NCBI GenBank assembly: GCA_964471535.1
Contig: CAYYHA010000219.1
Location: forward strand, 1-7,322
Direction: 5' to 3'
Length of the DNA stretch: 7,322 nucleotides
DNA from: CAYYHA01 sp964471535
Lineage (GTDB): Bacteria; Myxococcota; Myxococcia; SLRQ01
The stretch's first letter is position 1, and each line of letters starts with the position of its first letter. Made by a program: the position numbers and the translations under genes. Positions 1 to 6,609 of the stretch are shown here, piece after piece. The notes beneath the pieces were generated by a model. The model was not told where the DNA came from, did no database searches, and saw nothing but the letters and a program-made list of their open reading frames with translations.

Positions 1-8
1 TCCCCTGT

Positions 9-21
9 CAAGCGACCTCCT
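9..21 (-). promoter_or_regulatory. Shine-Dalgarno and possible TTG start of the gene downstream of thrS
   Basis: On the minus strand AGGAGG (16-21) is followed after 4 nt by TTG (9-11), about 100 nt beyond the thrS stop. A perfect Shine-Dalgarno here suggests that a new gene begins at the window edge. In many bacteria the gene after thrS is infC (translation initiation factor IF3), which is known for rare start codons, so a TTG start would fit; this is inference from gene order, since almost none of the coding sequence is visible. The same bases also read TTGACA (6-11), so a -35 promoter element is an alternative reading. The spacing of 4 nt is a little short for an ideal ribosome binding site. 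Confidence 0.45.
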
Positions 22-120
22 GCCCCCGACCTGCACCCCGCGACCGGCGCCCCCGCACCCGTGCCAAAGGACCCGCGCCGCCTCGCCACAGCGGCGGGCG
101 ACGCCTACGCGGCCGCCGAC

Positions 121-2103
121 TCACGCATCCAAGTCCAGCGAGGGAGGCAGGTCGGCCGGCCCCGAGGGCGGTACCCCGAGCTCCGGTGGCGCGGCCTCCC
201 CCACGAGGCGTTCTACCAGCACCTCGGTCGTCAAGAACCCCTCGTCCTTCCCGCCACGCAGCCGCACCGAGGCGCCGCCGCGCTCCACCTCCTTGTCCCC
301 CACTACGAGGATGTACGGCACCTTCTCCAGCGCGTATCGGCGGATCTTCGCGCCCATCTTTTCGCTCGAGCGGTCCACGTCGACGCGGATCCCCTCTGCG
401 GCCAACCGCGCCGCCAGCGCATCGGCCGCCTCGAGGTGCCGGTCGGCGATGGTCACGACGCCCGCCTGCACCGGTGCCAGCCACATGGGAAACGCCCCCG
501 CGTAGTGCTCGATCAGGATCCCCATGAAGCGCTCGATGGATCCGAGGAGCGCCCGGTGGATCACGTAGGGGCGGTGCGCCTGATTGTCCTCCCCGACGTA
601 GGTCAAGTCGAAGCGCTCCGGCAGGTTGAAGTCGAACTGCACCGTGGAGCACTGCCAGCTCCGCCCGATGGCGTCGCGCAGCTTCAGATCGATCTTCGGG
701 CCGTAGAAGGCACCGCCACCCTCGTCGATGCCCGCCTCGAGGCCTGCCTTCTTCGCTGCTTCCTTCAGAGCCGCCTCCGCTCGGGCCCACGCCTCCGGTG
801 CGCCCACGGCCTTCTCGGGCCGCGTGGAGACGTACGCTTCGAAGTCGGTGAATCCGAGGCTGCGGAGCATCTGCAGGCAGAAACGCACCACCTCGACCAC
901 CTGCGCTTCGAGATCCTCGGGCGCGACGAAGAGGTGGCTGTCGTCCTGCGTGAAGCCTCGCACGCGCATCAGCCCGTGCATGGTGCCGCTTCGCTCGTAG
1001 CGGTAGACCGTCCCCAGCTCGAAGAGCTTCATCGGGAGTTCGCGGTAGCTGCGCCGTCGCTCCCCGTAGATGGTCATGTGGAAGGGACAGTTCATCGGCT
1101 TGACGTAGTAGGTCACCCCCTCGAGCTCCATCGCGGGGTACATGCCCTCCCGATAGAAATCGAGGTGCCCGCTCGTCTCCCAAAGCTTCGACCGCCCCAC
1201 GTGCGGGGTGTACACGAGCTGATAGCCGGCTTTCAGGTGCTGATCGCGCCAGTAGTCCTCGAGCACCTTCCGGACGATGGCGCCCTTCGGATGCCAGAGG
1301 ATGAGGCCGCCGCCCACGTTCTCGTTGATCGAGAAGAGGTCGAGCTCCTTGCCCAAGCGCCGGTGGTCGCGGCGCCTCGCCTCCTCGAGCTGCTTCAGGT
1401 AGCGCTTCAGATCCTTCTTGTCGAAGAAGGCGGTGCCATGCACCCGCTGCAGCTGCTCCGACGACTCGTCGCCACCCCAATACGCCCCACTCACCGAGAA
1501 GACCTTGAAGGCCCCGACCCGGCCCGTGTCGGGAATGTGGGGGCCACGGCACAGATCGGTGAAGTCACCGTGGGTGTAGAAGCTGATCGTCGCATCCTCG
1601 GGGAGCTGCTCGATGATGCGCTTCTTGTACTTGTCGTCGTTGGCCTCCGCCCAGGCGAGCGCTTCGGCGCGGGACTTCTCCGTGCGGACGAACGGCTGCT
1701 TCTCCCGGATGATCCGAAGCGCCTCCTTCTCGATGGCTTCCAGATCCTCGGGCGTGAGGTGGTGGTCGAGTGCGACGTCGTAGAAGAAGCCGGTCTCGGT
1801 GGGGGGGCCGTCGTCGAAGCGCGCGTCGGGAAAGAGATGCTTGATCGCGGAGGCGAGGATGTGCGCCGAGCTGTGCCGGAGCCAGTCGAGCGCCTCCGGA
1901 TCCCGGGGGGTGATCACTCGCAGCGTTCCGTCCGTCTCGAGCGGCGCGCTCAAGTCCACCGCACGGCCGTTCACCTCGGCGCCGATGGCCGCACGGGCCA
2001 GGCCTTCCCCGATCTCCTGCGCGACGAAGTCCCGGATCGGCATCCCCTTGGGCGCCTCTTTCGTGCTCCCATCTGGGAGCGTGATGCGAACCGTCTCGCT
2101 CAT
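121..2103 (-). CDS. thrS: Threonyl-tRNA synthetase (ThrRS)
   Basis: A full-length cytoplasmic class II aminoacyl-tRNA synthetase of 660 aa that charges tRNA-Thr with threonine. Domains in order: TGS domain (about 1-65); editing domain with HxxxH (H77, H81) and CRGPH (C185, H189), which removes mischarged serine; catalytic core (about 260-540) with motif 2 around YRYERSGTMHG (368-377), motif 3 around GSIERFMGILIEHY (521-534), and zinc ligands C339, H390 and H516, each exactly five residues after E. coli C334, H385 and H511; anticodon-binding domain (about 545-635). A Pro-rich tail of about 25 residues ends the protein, making it slightly longer than the 642 aa of E. coli. The ATG at 2103 was chosen because the TGS domain begins directly there (MSETVRITLPDGS); the in-frame extension back to 2238 is unlike the family. 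The Shine-Dalgarno is weak, and a GTG three codons upstream (2112) is possible. The gene lies co-directionally downstream of tRNA-Val. Confidence 0.98.
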   Translation of the reverse strand: MSETVRITLPDGSTKEAPKGMPIRDFVAQEIGEGLARAAIGAEVNGRAVDLSAPLETDGTLRVITPRDPEALDWLRHSSAHILASAIKHLFPDARFDDGPPTETGFFYDVALDHHLTPEDLEAIEKEALRIIREKQPFVRTEKSRAEALAWAEANDDKYKKRIIEQLPEDATISFYTHGDFTDLCRGPHIPDTGRVGAFKVFSVSGAYWGGDESSEQLQRVHGTAFFDKKDLKRYLKQLEEARRRDHRRLGKELDLFSINENVGGGLILWHPKGAIVRKVLEDYWRDQHLKAGYQLVYTPHVGRSKLWETSGHLDFYREGMYPAMELEGVTYYVKPMNCPFHMTIYGERRRSYRELPMKLFELGTVYRYERSGTMHGLMRVRGFTQDDSHLFVAPEDLEAQVVEVVRFCLQMLRSLGFTDFEAYVSTRPEKAVGAPEAWARAEAALKEAAKKAGLEAGIDEGGGAFYGPKIDLKLRDAIGRSWQCSTVQFDFNLPERFDLTYVGEDNQAHRPYVIHRALLGSIERFMGILIEHYAGAFPMWLAPVQAGVVTIADRHLEAADALAARLAAEGIRVDVDRSSEKMGAKIRRYALEKVPYILVVGDKEVERGGASVRLRGGKDEGFLTTEVLVERLVGEAAPPELGVPPSGPADLPPSLDLDA

Positions 2104-2269
2104 CGTCGTCACTCTGTGGGCCCTGTCGCCTCTATAGGCACTGCCGGCCTGGCCCGCGTCCGTGCGCGTGTTCCGCACCGGATCGCTCGCGAGCCCGCCT
2201 GCGCCTCGAAACGCGAGGGGCCACAGTCCCGCATTCAAAGCCGAGACAGTGGCCCACGCAAGGATGGAT
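2104..2269 (-). promoter_or_regulatory. Structured 5' leader between tRNA-Val and thrS
   Basis: This 166-nt stretch has no convincing ORF of its own. In the minus-strand RNA it contains a hairpin with 11-nt arms and one mismatch (2255-2218), an adjacent 5-bp stem-loop (2218-2204) and a perfect 10-nt palindrome GCTCGCGAGC (2194-2185). No U-run follows any of these, so they do not look like intrinsic terminators. A weak -10-like CTATAG near 2133-2138 lacks a convincing -35. The leader could carry processing signals for the tRNA 3' end or control thrS translation, as operators upstream of thrS do in E. coli. That role is inference; no T-box specifier or tRNA-Thr mimic was recognised. Confidence 0.4.
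2218..2255 (-). other. Hairpin with 11-nt arms in the thrS leader
   Basis: In the transcript GGGCCACUGUC pairs with GACUGUGGCCC around a 16-nt loop: seven base pairs, one U-U mismatch, then three more base pairs. It begins 14 nt after the CCA end of tRNA-Val. No U-tract follows, so a rho-independent terminator is unlikely. It could be an RNase processing site or a regulatory element; the sequence only shows the pairing. Confidence 0.5.
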
Positions 2270-2344
2270 TGGTAGGCGCGGGCGGTTTCGAACCGCCGAC
2301 CTCTACCGTGTCAAGGTAGCGCTCTACCCCTGAGCTACGCGCCT
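2270..2344 (-). tRNA. tRNA-Val (anticodon GAC)
   Basis: A complete 75-nt cloverleaf is visible on the minus strand: acceptor AGGCGCG/CGCGCCT, D-stem GCTC/GAGC, anticodon stem CTACC/GGTAG with loop TTGACAC, variable loop AGGTC, T-stem GGCGG/CCGCC with loop TTCGAAA, discriminator A and an encoded CCA end. Anticodon GAC decodes the valine codons GUC and GUU. All stems pair perfectly; the first acceptor pair is A-U rather than the commoner G-C. A TTGACA-type promoter lies just upstream, and thrS follows on the same strand 166 nt downstream, so a joint transcript processed into tRNA and mRNA is plausible. Confidence 0.97.
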
Positions 2345-2362
2345 GCAAGATCGAAGGTGCGC

Positions 2363-2392
2363 TAGATACAAAGCGCCCGATGCCCTTGTCAA
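2363..2392 (-). promoter_or_regulatory. Sigma70-type promoter of tRNA-Val (and perhaps thrS)
   Basis: On the minus strand a perfect -35 TTGACA (2392-2387) is followed by an 18-nt spacer and TATCTA (2368-2363) as -10, a half match to TATAAT. Initiation about seven bases later (near 2356) would leave a short leader before the mature tRNA 5' end at 2344, the normal geometry for a tRNA gene. The -35 box overlaps the TGA stop of the preceding gene (2391-2389). The -35 is convincing, the -10 less so. Confidence 0.65.
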
Positions 2393-3318
2393 CGGCTCTC
2401 CCCTTCGCTTCGTGCCAGCAGCTCGGTCAGGGAGGGCGGCACCGATGCGGCGTCCTTCGCCCACACCACCAGGTGCAGCCGCGGCAGCTTGCGCAGGGCC
2501 GCAAGGTCCGCGCCGTCGAGATCGGGGGAGAGGCGCACGTGAATCCGCGCCCCGCTCTGTTCCGCGAACGCCTGCACCTCAGGACTCAAGCGATTGCCCA
2601 GCGTCTCCAGCCACAGGTGCTCCACCCCGAGGCCCTCGAGGGTGCGAAGATCCGCCGCTGTCGCCGTGGCCGGAACGCGCACCGCAAGCTCCGCGCGTCC
2701 ATGGTCCGCCAGCAGGGCCCGCGCTTGCTCATCGAAGCCCCCCGGGGGCAAGTCGACCCGCAGCATCCCGTGCTTCAGTCGGCGAAGCGGAGCCAGACGC
2801 GCCGGATCGACGGCACCTCGCAGGAAGACATTCTTCCGCCCGAAGCCGGCCCGCTCGAGCACGGGGACGAGGTCCTCCTGGGGCGTCTCGCCCCGCCGAT
2901 AGATCACCGTGAGCTCCGTGGTCGCATCGAGGTCCCGGATCATCTGGGCGTGGATGGGCAGCACCGGCGGGCGGAGGAAGAGGTGCACGTAGGAAAGGCG
3001 GGAGAGGCGGCGCACGAGCGACTTCGGCAGAGCGTTGCCCGCCTCCGACAGGAAGATCCCGACCCGCGTTTCCCCGGCCGAAGCGATGCGCTGCAGGACC
3101 TCGCTGGGAGCCCTCTCGGAAACCACCACGAGCTTGGGGATGGGACCGAGCCGCATGGCGAGCCCTTTGGGCTCCTGCTCACCTCGTTCGAGTTCGAGCT
3201 TGGGGACCGGTTTGCGTCCGCCGATGGAAATGCCAGCGGGGCCGAGCTTCGGCCGCTCGGTCTTGGGCGGTGCGGTGGCGGCCGAAGCAGCAGGACACAG
3301 GAGGAGTGCGAGGAGCAA
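2389..3318 (-). CDS. Exported protein with about ten LRR-like strand/helix repeats, unknown function
   Basis: I do not recognise a named family. The N-terminus is a hydrophobic signal-peptide core (LLLALLLCPAASA) with a likely cleavage after ASA, then a Pro/Lys-rich linker, so the product is probably periplasmic or secreted. The body, about residues 62-286 of this 309-aa reading, shows ten hydrophobic strands spaced about 24 residues apart, each followed by a helix; examples are LRTLEGLGVEHLWLETLGN and LAALRKLPRLHLVVWAKD. That resembles a degenerate leucine-rich-repeat solenoid or a repetitive alpha/beta barrel. The start is uncertain. The frame stays open to an ATG at 3450, which would overlap the upstream gene by 98 nt; the only other in-frame start codon is the TTG at 3318, used here, which lacks a basic N-region and a good ribosome binding site. 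An out-of-frame ATG at 3343 fits much better if one base is extra (see findings). It is the last gene of the envelope operon and ends inside the tRNA promoter. Confidence 0.7.
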   Translation of the reverse strand: MLLALLLCPAASAATAPPKTERPKLGPAGISIGGRKPVPKLELERGEQEPKGLAMRLGPIPKLVVVSERAPSEVLQRIASAGETRVGIFLSEAGNALPKSLVRRLSRLSYVHLFLRPPVLPIHAQMIRDLDATTELTVIYRRGETPQEDLVPVLERAGFGRKNVFLRGAVDPARLAPLRRLKHGMLRVDLPPGGFDEQARALLADHGRAELAVRVPATATAADLRTLEGLGVEHLWLETLGNRLSPEVQAFAEQSGARIHVRLSPDLDGADLAALRKLPRLHLVVWAKDAASVPPSLTELLARSEGESR

Positions 3319-3352
3319 CGCGGCCGCCCGTCCCCACGCGCATCCGTCGCGC

Positions 3353-4429
3353 CTACCGGTAGAGCTCCTCCACGACGCGGTGGTAGCCCTTCCACTCCCT
3401 GAGGTGTGGCGTCCACCGTCCTTCGTCGGAGTTCCATTCGAGGAATGCATAGGTCAGGCGCACCAAGCGGCCGAGGTTACCGAGGTCGAGTGAGGTGACG
3501 TGGTTCCAGGAACCACAGTTCACGTACACACCCCCATTATCGTACTCCCGATACATCGCGATGTGGGTGTGCCCATAGATCACGGTCCGGTAGCCCTTCG
3601 CTTCCATCTGCGCCCGGGCCTCGCGCTCCAGCGTCGGCGAGGGATGGTACCGCCAGATCGCCTTGAGGAGGGTGCCCAGCTTGAAGCGCCCCACCTTCCG
3701 CGGAACGAAGACCGAGCGCAGAAGGAAGAGGAAGGAGCGCCAGGCGACTCCCAGGAACCATCGCGTATCGTTGAAGAGGGCCCAACGCAGGAGACGGTGG
3801 TGTGGGGTCACCTTGTCGATCCACGGGCGGCGAAGCTTCTCGCGCGTCATGACGTGGATCAGGTACTGACTGCCCCATGGCAGGTTCACCACCGGCTCGG
3901 GCAGCCCGCGGGTGAGGAAGAGCTTCTTGGTGTCGAAGGCGTTGAGTGCGTCGAACTGATTGCCGTGCTCGATGTGCACTTCGTCGAAGTCGTAGTGGTC
4001 CACGTAGAAATCGATGCGGCCGCCGATGCGCTCTCTCAGCAGGCGCTGCACCCCGTCGAAGACGAGCCCGGGATCGTGGTTGCCCATGATGAAGGTGATC
4101 GAGCGTCGCGCATCCTTGTTGAAATGTGCCAGGGCATCGAAGACGCGCTCGTGCCCCTCGAAGACGTGCTGGATGAGCTCCACGCAGACGCGCTCGGTGA
4201 AGAGATCTCCCTCGGGTGCCACCTCGGAGAGCTGCAGGAGGTTGAAGAAGTCCCCATTGACGATGAGTTCCACCTCGGCGTCGTGGAACTCGCCCGTCCG
4301 GTGGTACTCGAGAAACTCGATGAACTTCTCCCCGAAGTAGAAGTCCTCGATGGGGTTCCGAGTTCCATCGGGCCGATAGCGTCCGGTCCCGATGTGGAAG
4401 TCGCTGACCACCAGCTTCACACGTCTCAT
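3353..4429 (-). CDS. Calcineurin-like metallophosphoesterase, LpxH-like
   Basis: A 358-aa metal-dependent phosphoesterase with the complete metallophos signature: DxH in VVSDFHIG (D10, H12), GDxxN in NGDFFN (D60, N63), GNHD (116-119), HGNQFD (155-160) and GHTH (286-289), the set that binds the two-metal centre. No signal peptide is visible, so it should act in the cytoplasm or at the inner membrane. The motif order and HGN block resemble UDP-2,3-diacylglucosamine pyrophosphatases (LpxH, lipid A synthesis), but this protein is over 100 residues longer than typical LpxH (about 240 aa). The extra length is mostly a 130-residue stretch between HGN and GHTH with aromatic, basic and hydrophobic patches (about 215-262) that could sit on a membrane. 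I therefore do not assign lpxH. Its ATG overlaps the stop of the upstream membrane-protein gene by 4 nt (ATGA), implying translational coupling. The substrate is unknown; a phospholipid or nucleotide-sugar substrate would fit the context. Confidence 0.9.
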   Translation of the reverse strand: MRRVKLVVSDFHIGTGRYRPDGTRNPIEDFYFGEKFIEFLEYHRTGEFHDAEVELIVNGDFFNLLQLSEVAPEGDLFTERVCVELIQHVFEGHERVFDALAHFNKDARRSITFIMGNHDPGLVFDGVQRLLRERIGGRIDFYVDHYDFDEVHIEHGNQFDALNAFDTKKLFLTRGLPEPVVNLPWGSQYLIHVMTREKLRRPWIDKVTPHHRLLRWALFNDTRWFLGVAWRSFLFLLRSVFVPRKVGRFKLGTLLKAIWRYHPSPTLEREARAQMEAKGYRTVIYGHTHIAMYREYDNGGVYVNCGSWNHVTSLDLGNLGRLVRLTYAFLEWNSDEGRWTPHLREWKGYHRVVEELYR

Positions 4430-5739
4430 GAGGTGAAGAAGGGACTCTTGCGGTAGGCCTCGAGCCCCACGCGGAGGAGGATCTTCAGAATGGCGGCGAG
4501 CGGCACGGCCACCAGCACACCGACGAAGCCGAAGAGCTCACCAAAGAAGAGGACAGCGACAATCACCGCAAAGGGCGAGAGGCCCACCGACTCCCCCACG
4601 ATCTTCGGGGTGATTACCCAGCCCTCCAGACCCTGCACCACCACGAAGACGCCGGCGACCTTGGCGAAGATGGGCCAGCCTTCCCCGGAGAGGAGACAGA
4701 GCACCGCCGCGAGGACCACCCCGATCGCGGTCCCCACGTAGGGGATCATGTTGCCGAGCCCCGCAATGAGACCCACCACGAGGGCGAGCGGAAGGCCCGC
4801 GATCCACAGCCCCAGCGCGTACAGCGCCGAGAGGACCGCGGCCACCGTGAGCTGCCCCCGGATGAAGGAACTCATCGCCGCATCGATTTCGGCGAAGCGG
4901 GCCCCGACGGACGCGCGGTAGCGCATCGGGATCAGTGCGCGAATCTCCGCAACCAGCTCGTCGAAGTCCCGCAGGAGGTAGAAGGCGAAGACAGGGATCA
5001 TCACCAGCGCGGCAAAGCCAGCGAGCAGGCCCATCGTTCCGCCGTAGACGCCCCGGAGTAGCTTCAACGTGGGGCCCACCAGCGATTTCACCTCCAATCC
5101 CGCAAGCTCGCGCTGCACTGCATCGAGGGCGTCCTGGAGGTTCCTGGGCGCGGTCACACCGAGCCGCTGCTCCACCCAGGGCACCGCATGGCTCACGAAC
5201 TCCTTCAGCTTCCCGGGGATCTGGGCAAACTCCCGGATGACCTGCGGAACCACGAGGAGCGCCAGTCCGCCGACGAAGAGGAGGAAGATGCCCAAGATGA
5301 TCGCGATGGCGGGCGTCCTTTGGATGCCCCGTGCTTCGAACCAGTCGACCACCGGATCGAGGAGGTAGGCGATGATGAAGGCGATCAGCAGAGGCACCGA
5401 GACTGTCGGCGCTGCCACCGCGAGCCAGAGCACGCCGCCTAGCGCGGCGAAGGCGAGCAGTCCCCAGCCGATCCGGCGCCAGCGTGGTCCCGCCCCGATG
5501 TGAAGCGTCATCAAGGGCTCGGCAGCCGCCGTCGGGGCCGTATCCGGCGGCGGGGCCCCTCCACGGCCAGCGCTCGCCGTCGGCCCTACGCCCGAGCCAG
5601 GCGTCGGCCCTTCAACGGCTCGACCGCGAGGACTGTCCTCGGGCGCATCGCCCGACTCGGAACCGGAACGCCCCGCGTCCTCCGCCGTGCCCTCGCCGGC
5701 GGCGCCCCCTCCCTTGGCTTCGCGCTCGTCAGGGCTCAC
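4426..5739 (-). CDS. AI-2E/PerM-family membrane transporter
   Basis: An inner-membrane protein of the AI-2E transporter family (also PerM/UPF0118). Members have been linked to autoinducer-2 export or to Na+/H+ exchange, but most have no proven substrate. Numbered from the GTG start (437 aa): two N-terminal membrane segments at about 93-130, a third soon after, a soluble middle region (about 170-215) rich in charged and amphipathic sequence, then the conserved C-terminal half with GLGNMIPYVG (from 327), PKIVGESVGLSP (from 378) and a last membrane block ending in VAVPLAAILKILL. The first 76 residues are a Gly/Pro/Ala/Glu-rich low-complexity tail, likely disordered and cytoplasmic. The GTG at 5739 was chosen because GGTGA lies 9 nt upstream; a TTG at 5775 (449 aa) and an ATG at 5511 (361 aa, beginning just before the first membrane segment) are alternatives. 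It follows the FecR gene closely and overlaps the phosphoesterase gene by 4 nt. Confidence 0.9.
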   Translation of the reverse strand: MSPDEREAKGGGAAGEGTAEDAGRSGSESGDAPEDSPRGRAVEGPTPGSGVGPTASAGRGGAPPPDTAPTAAAEPLMTLHIGAGPRWRRIGWGLLAFAALGGVLWLAVAAPTVSVPLLIAFIIAYLLDPVVDWFEARGIQRTPAIAIILGIFLLFVGGLALLVVPQVIREFAQIPGKLKEFVSHAVPWVEQRLGVTAPRNLQDALDAVQRELAGLEVKSLVGPTLKLLRGVYGGTMGLLAGFAALVMIPVFAFYLLRDFDELVAEIRALIPMRYRASVGARFAEIDAAMSSFIRGQLTVAAVLSALYALGLWIAGLPLALVVGLIAGLGNMIPYVGTAIGVVLAAVLCLLSGEGWPIFAKVAGVFVVVQGLEGWVITPKIVGESVGLSPFAVIVAVLFFGELFGFVGVLVAVPLAAILKILLRVGLEAYRKSPFFTS

Positions 5740-5790
5740 GGGTGCATTCTCACCCAGCGCCCGCGCGCGAGCCAAGCTCAGCGGCCCGGG

Positions 5791-6609
5791 CTACTCGTGC
5801 CCCTCGGCCTCGTCGAGGGCGCGGTTCCAGGCCACCCAGTCGCCCTCCTCGCCCTTCAGCTCGTCGGCGAGTGCGAATTCGCCCTCCTCCTCGGGGAGGC
5901 CGTTGGCGCCGATCTTGATGGACATCATCTTGGTGACCGTGCGCTCCCATTCCTTGCGTGAGATCTGGGCGGGCTTCTTGACCTGTCGTCGCCCAGATTT
6001 CGCATCGGGCTCCTCGGTCTGGTAGAGCGGCCGGATACCGCGAACCGCCACCGTGCCCGCGTACACCCGGACGAGGGTGGACTTGTCGACGAGCGCATTG
6101 ACGCGGAAGGTGGTGCCTCGGACCCCTGCCACCGCATTCTCTGTGTGGACCTGGAAGCTCTCTGCCCCCCCGTCCTTCGCCGTGAAGCCCTTGCTCACCT
6201 TCGACCAGGCCTTCCCGATGATCAGCGAGGCGGACACCTTGCGCGCCTTCTTCTCGAGGTCGAACTGTGCCGCCTCGAGGAGCACCTCGCTGTCCGGGCC
6301 GACGCGCAGGGCCGAACCGTCCTTCAGGCGGACCTCCATCTTCACCTTCCCCTGCGTCACGATGCGGTCGCCTTCGTACACCTTCACTCCCTTGCGAAGG
6401 GCCTCGCGCTGCTTCTCACGGATGCGGAAGGCCTTGGCTCCCTTCTTGGCCTTGAAGTAGGTCACCGTCCCGGCGGGCGCGCGGGCAGCCTCCTCGGCTG
6501 CGCCGGCATGGAGCGGCAACCACAGCGCTGCACACAGCAGCAGGGCAGCAGCCGCTACACCGCTGAACGCCTTCACGGCAGCGAACCCTTGCCTCGGCTG
6601 TTGGATCAT
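5791..6609 (-). CDS. Exported FecR-domain protein
   Basis: A 272-aa protein with a signal peptide (basic start, hydrophobic core about 18-33, likely cleavage near A37 in HAGAA) and a FecR domain (about 75-190). The signature is clear: EGDRIVTQGKVKMEVRLKDG (79-98), VGPDSEVLLE (103-112) and VHTENAVAGVRGTTFRV (154-170), followed by VRVYAGTVAVRG. The classical FecR is a transmembrane sensor with a cytoplasmic anti-sigma part; here there is no such part and no sigma factor neighbour, so it is more likely a free periplasmic or envelope structural/binding protein. The C-terminal third is highly charged, with an Arg/Lys-rich stretch, then ISRKEWERTVTK and a final acidic segment with WVAWN. The ATG at 6609 is supported by GAGGAG 8 nt upstream and overlaps the stop of the PEGA gene (ATGA); a GTG at codon 12 would also give a good signal peptide. 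Confidence 0.88.
   Translation of the reverse strand: MIQQPRQGFAAVKAFSGVAAAALLLCAALWLPLHAGAAEEAARAPAGTVTYFKAKKGAKAFRIREKQREALRKGVKVYEGDRIVTQGKVKMEVRLKDGSALRVGPDSEVLLEAAQFDLEKKARKVSASLIIGKAWSKVSKGFTAKDGGAESFQVHTENAVAGVRGTTFRVNALVDKSTLVRVYAGTVAVRGIRPLYQTEEPDAKSGRRQVKKPAQISRKEWERTVTKMMSIKIGANGLPEEEGEFALADELKGEEGDWVAWNRALDEAEGHE

Noticed and set aside
8..1552. 514-codon minus-strand frame within thrS
   Set aside because: It overlaps thrS in a shifted frame and its product is Arg/Gly/Ala-rich low complexity, as expected of an off-frame reading in high-GC DNA.
2104..2238. N-terminal extension of thrS to an ATG at 2238
   Set aside because: The extra 45 residues do not resemble any ThrRS, and the TGS domain starts right after the ATG at 2103.
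2218..2255. Rho-independent terminator after tRNA-Val
   Set aside because: The hairpin is good but is followed by CUCGCG and no U-run.
2104..2269. T-box riboswitch controlling thrS
   Set aside because: No T-box core sequence, specifier loop or antiterminator arrangement could be found in the leader.
61..2319. 752-codon open frame on the plus strand, antisense to thrS and tRNA-Val
   Set aside because: It is the complement of conserved thrS codons in GC-rich DNA, and its C-terminus (GGFEPPTSTVSR) is the familiar false peptide produced by translating the antisense of a tRNA. It has no recognisable domain.
2380..3402. 340-codon plus-strand frame opposite the repeat-protein gene
   Set aside because: Composition is typical of an antisense shadow (His/Arg/Gln-rich, no hydrophobic pattern), while the minus-strand frame has a signal peptide and regular secondary-structure periodicity.
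3353..4429. Assignment of the phosphoesterase as lpxH
   Set aside because: Motifs are compatible, but the protein is more than 100 residues too long and the substrate cannot be read from sequence.
3500..4456. 318-codon plus-strand frame opposite the phosphoesterase
   Set aside because: The minus strand carries the complete metallophosphoesterase motif set; the plus-strand product is featureless.
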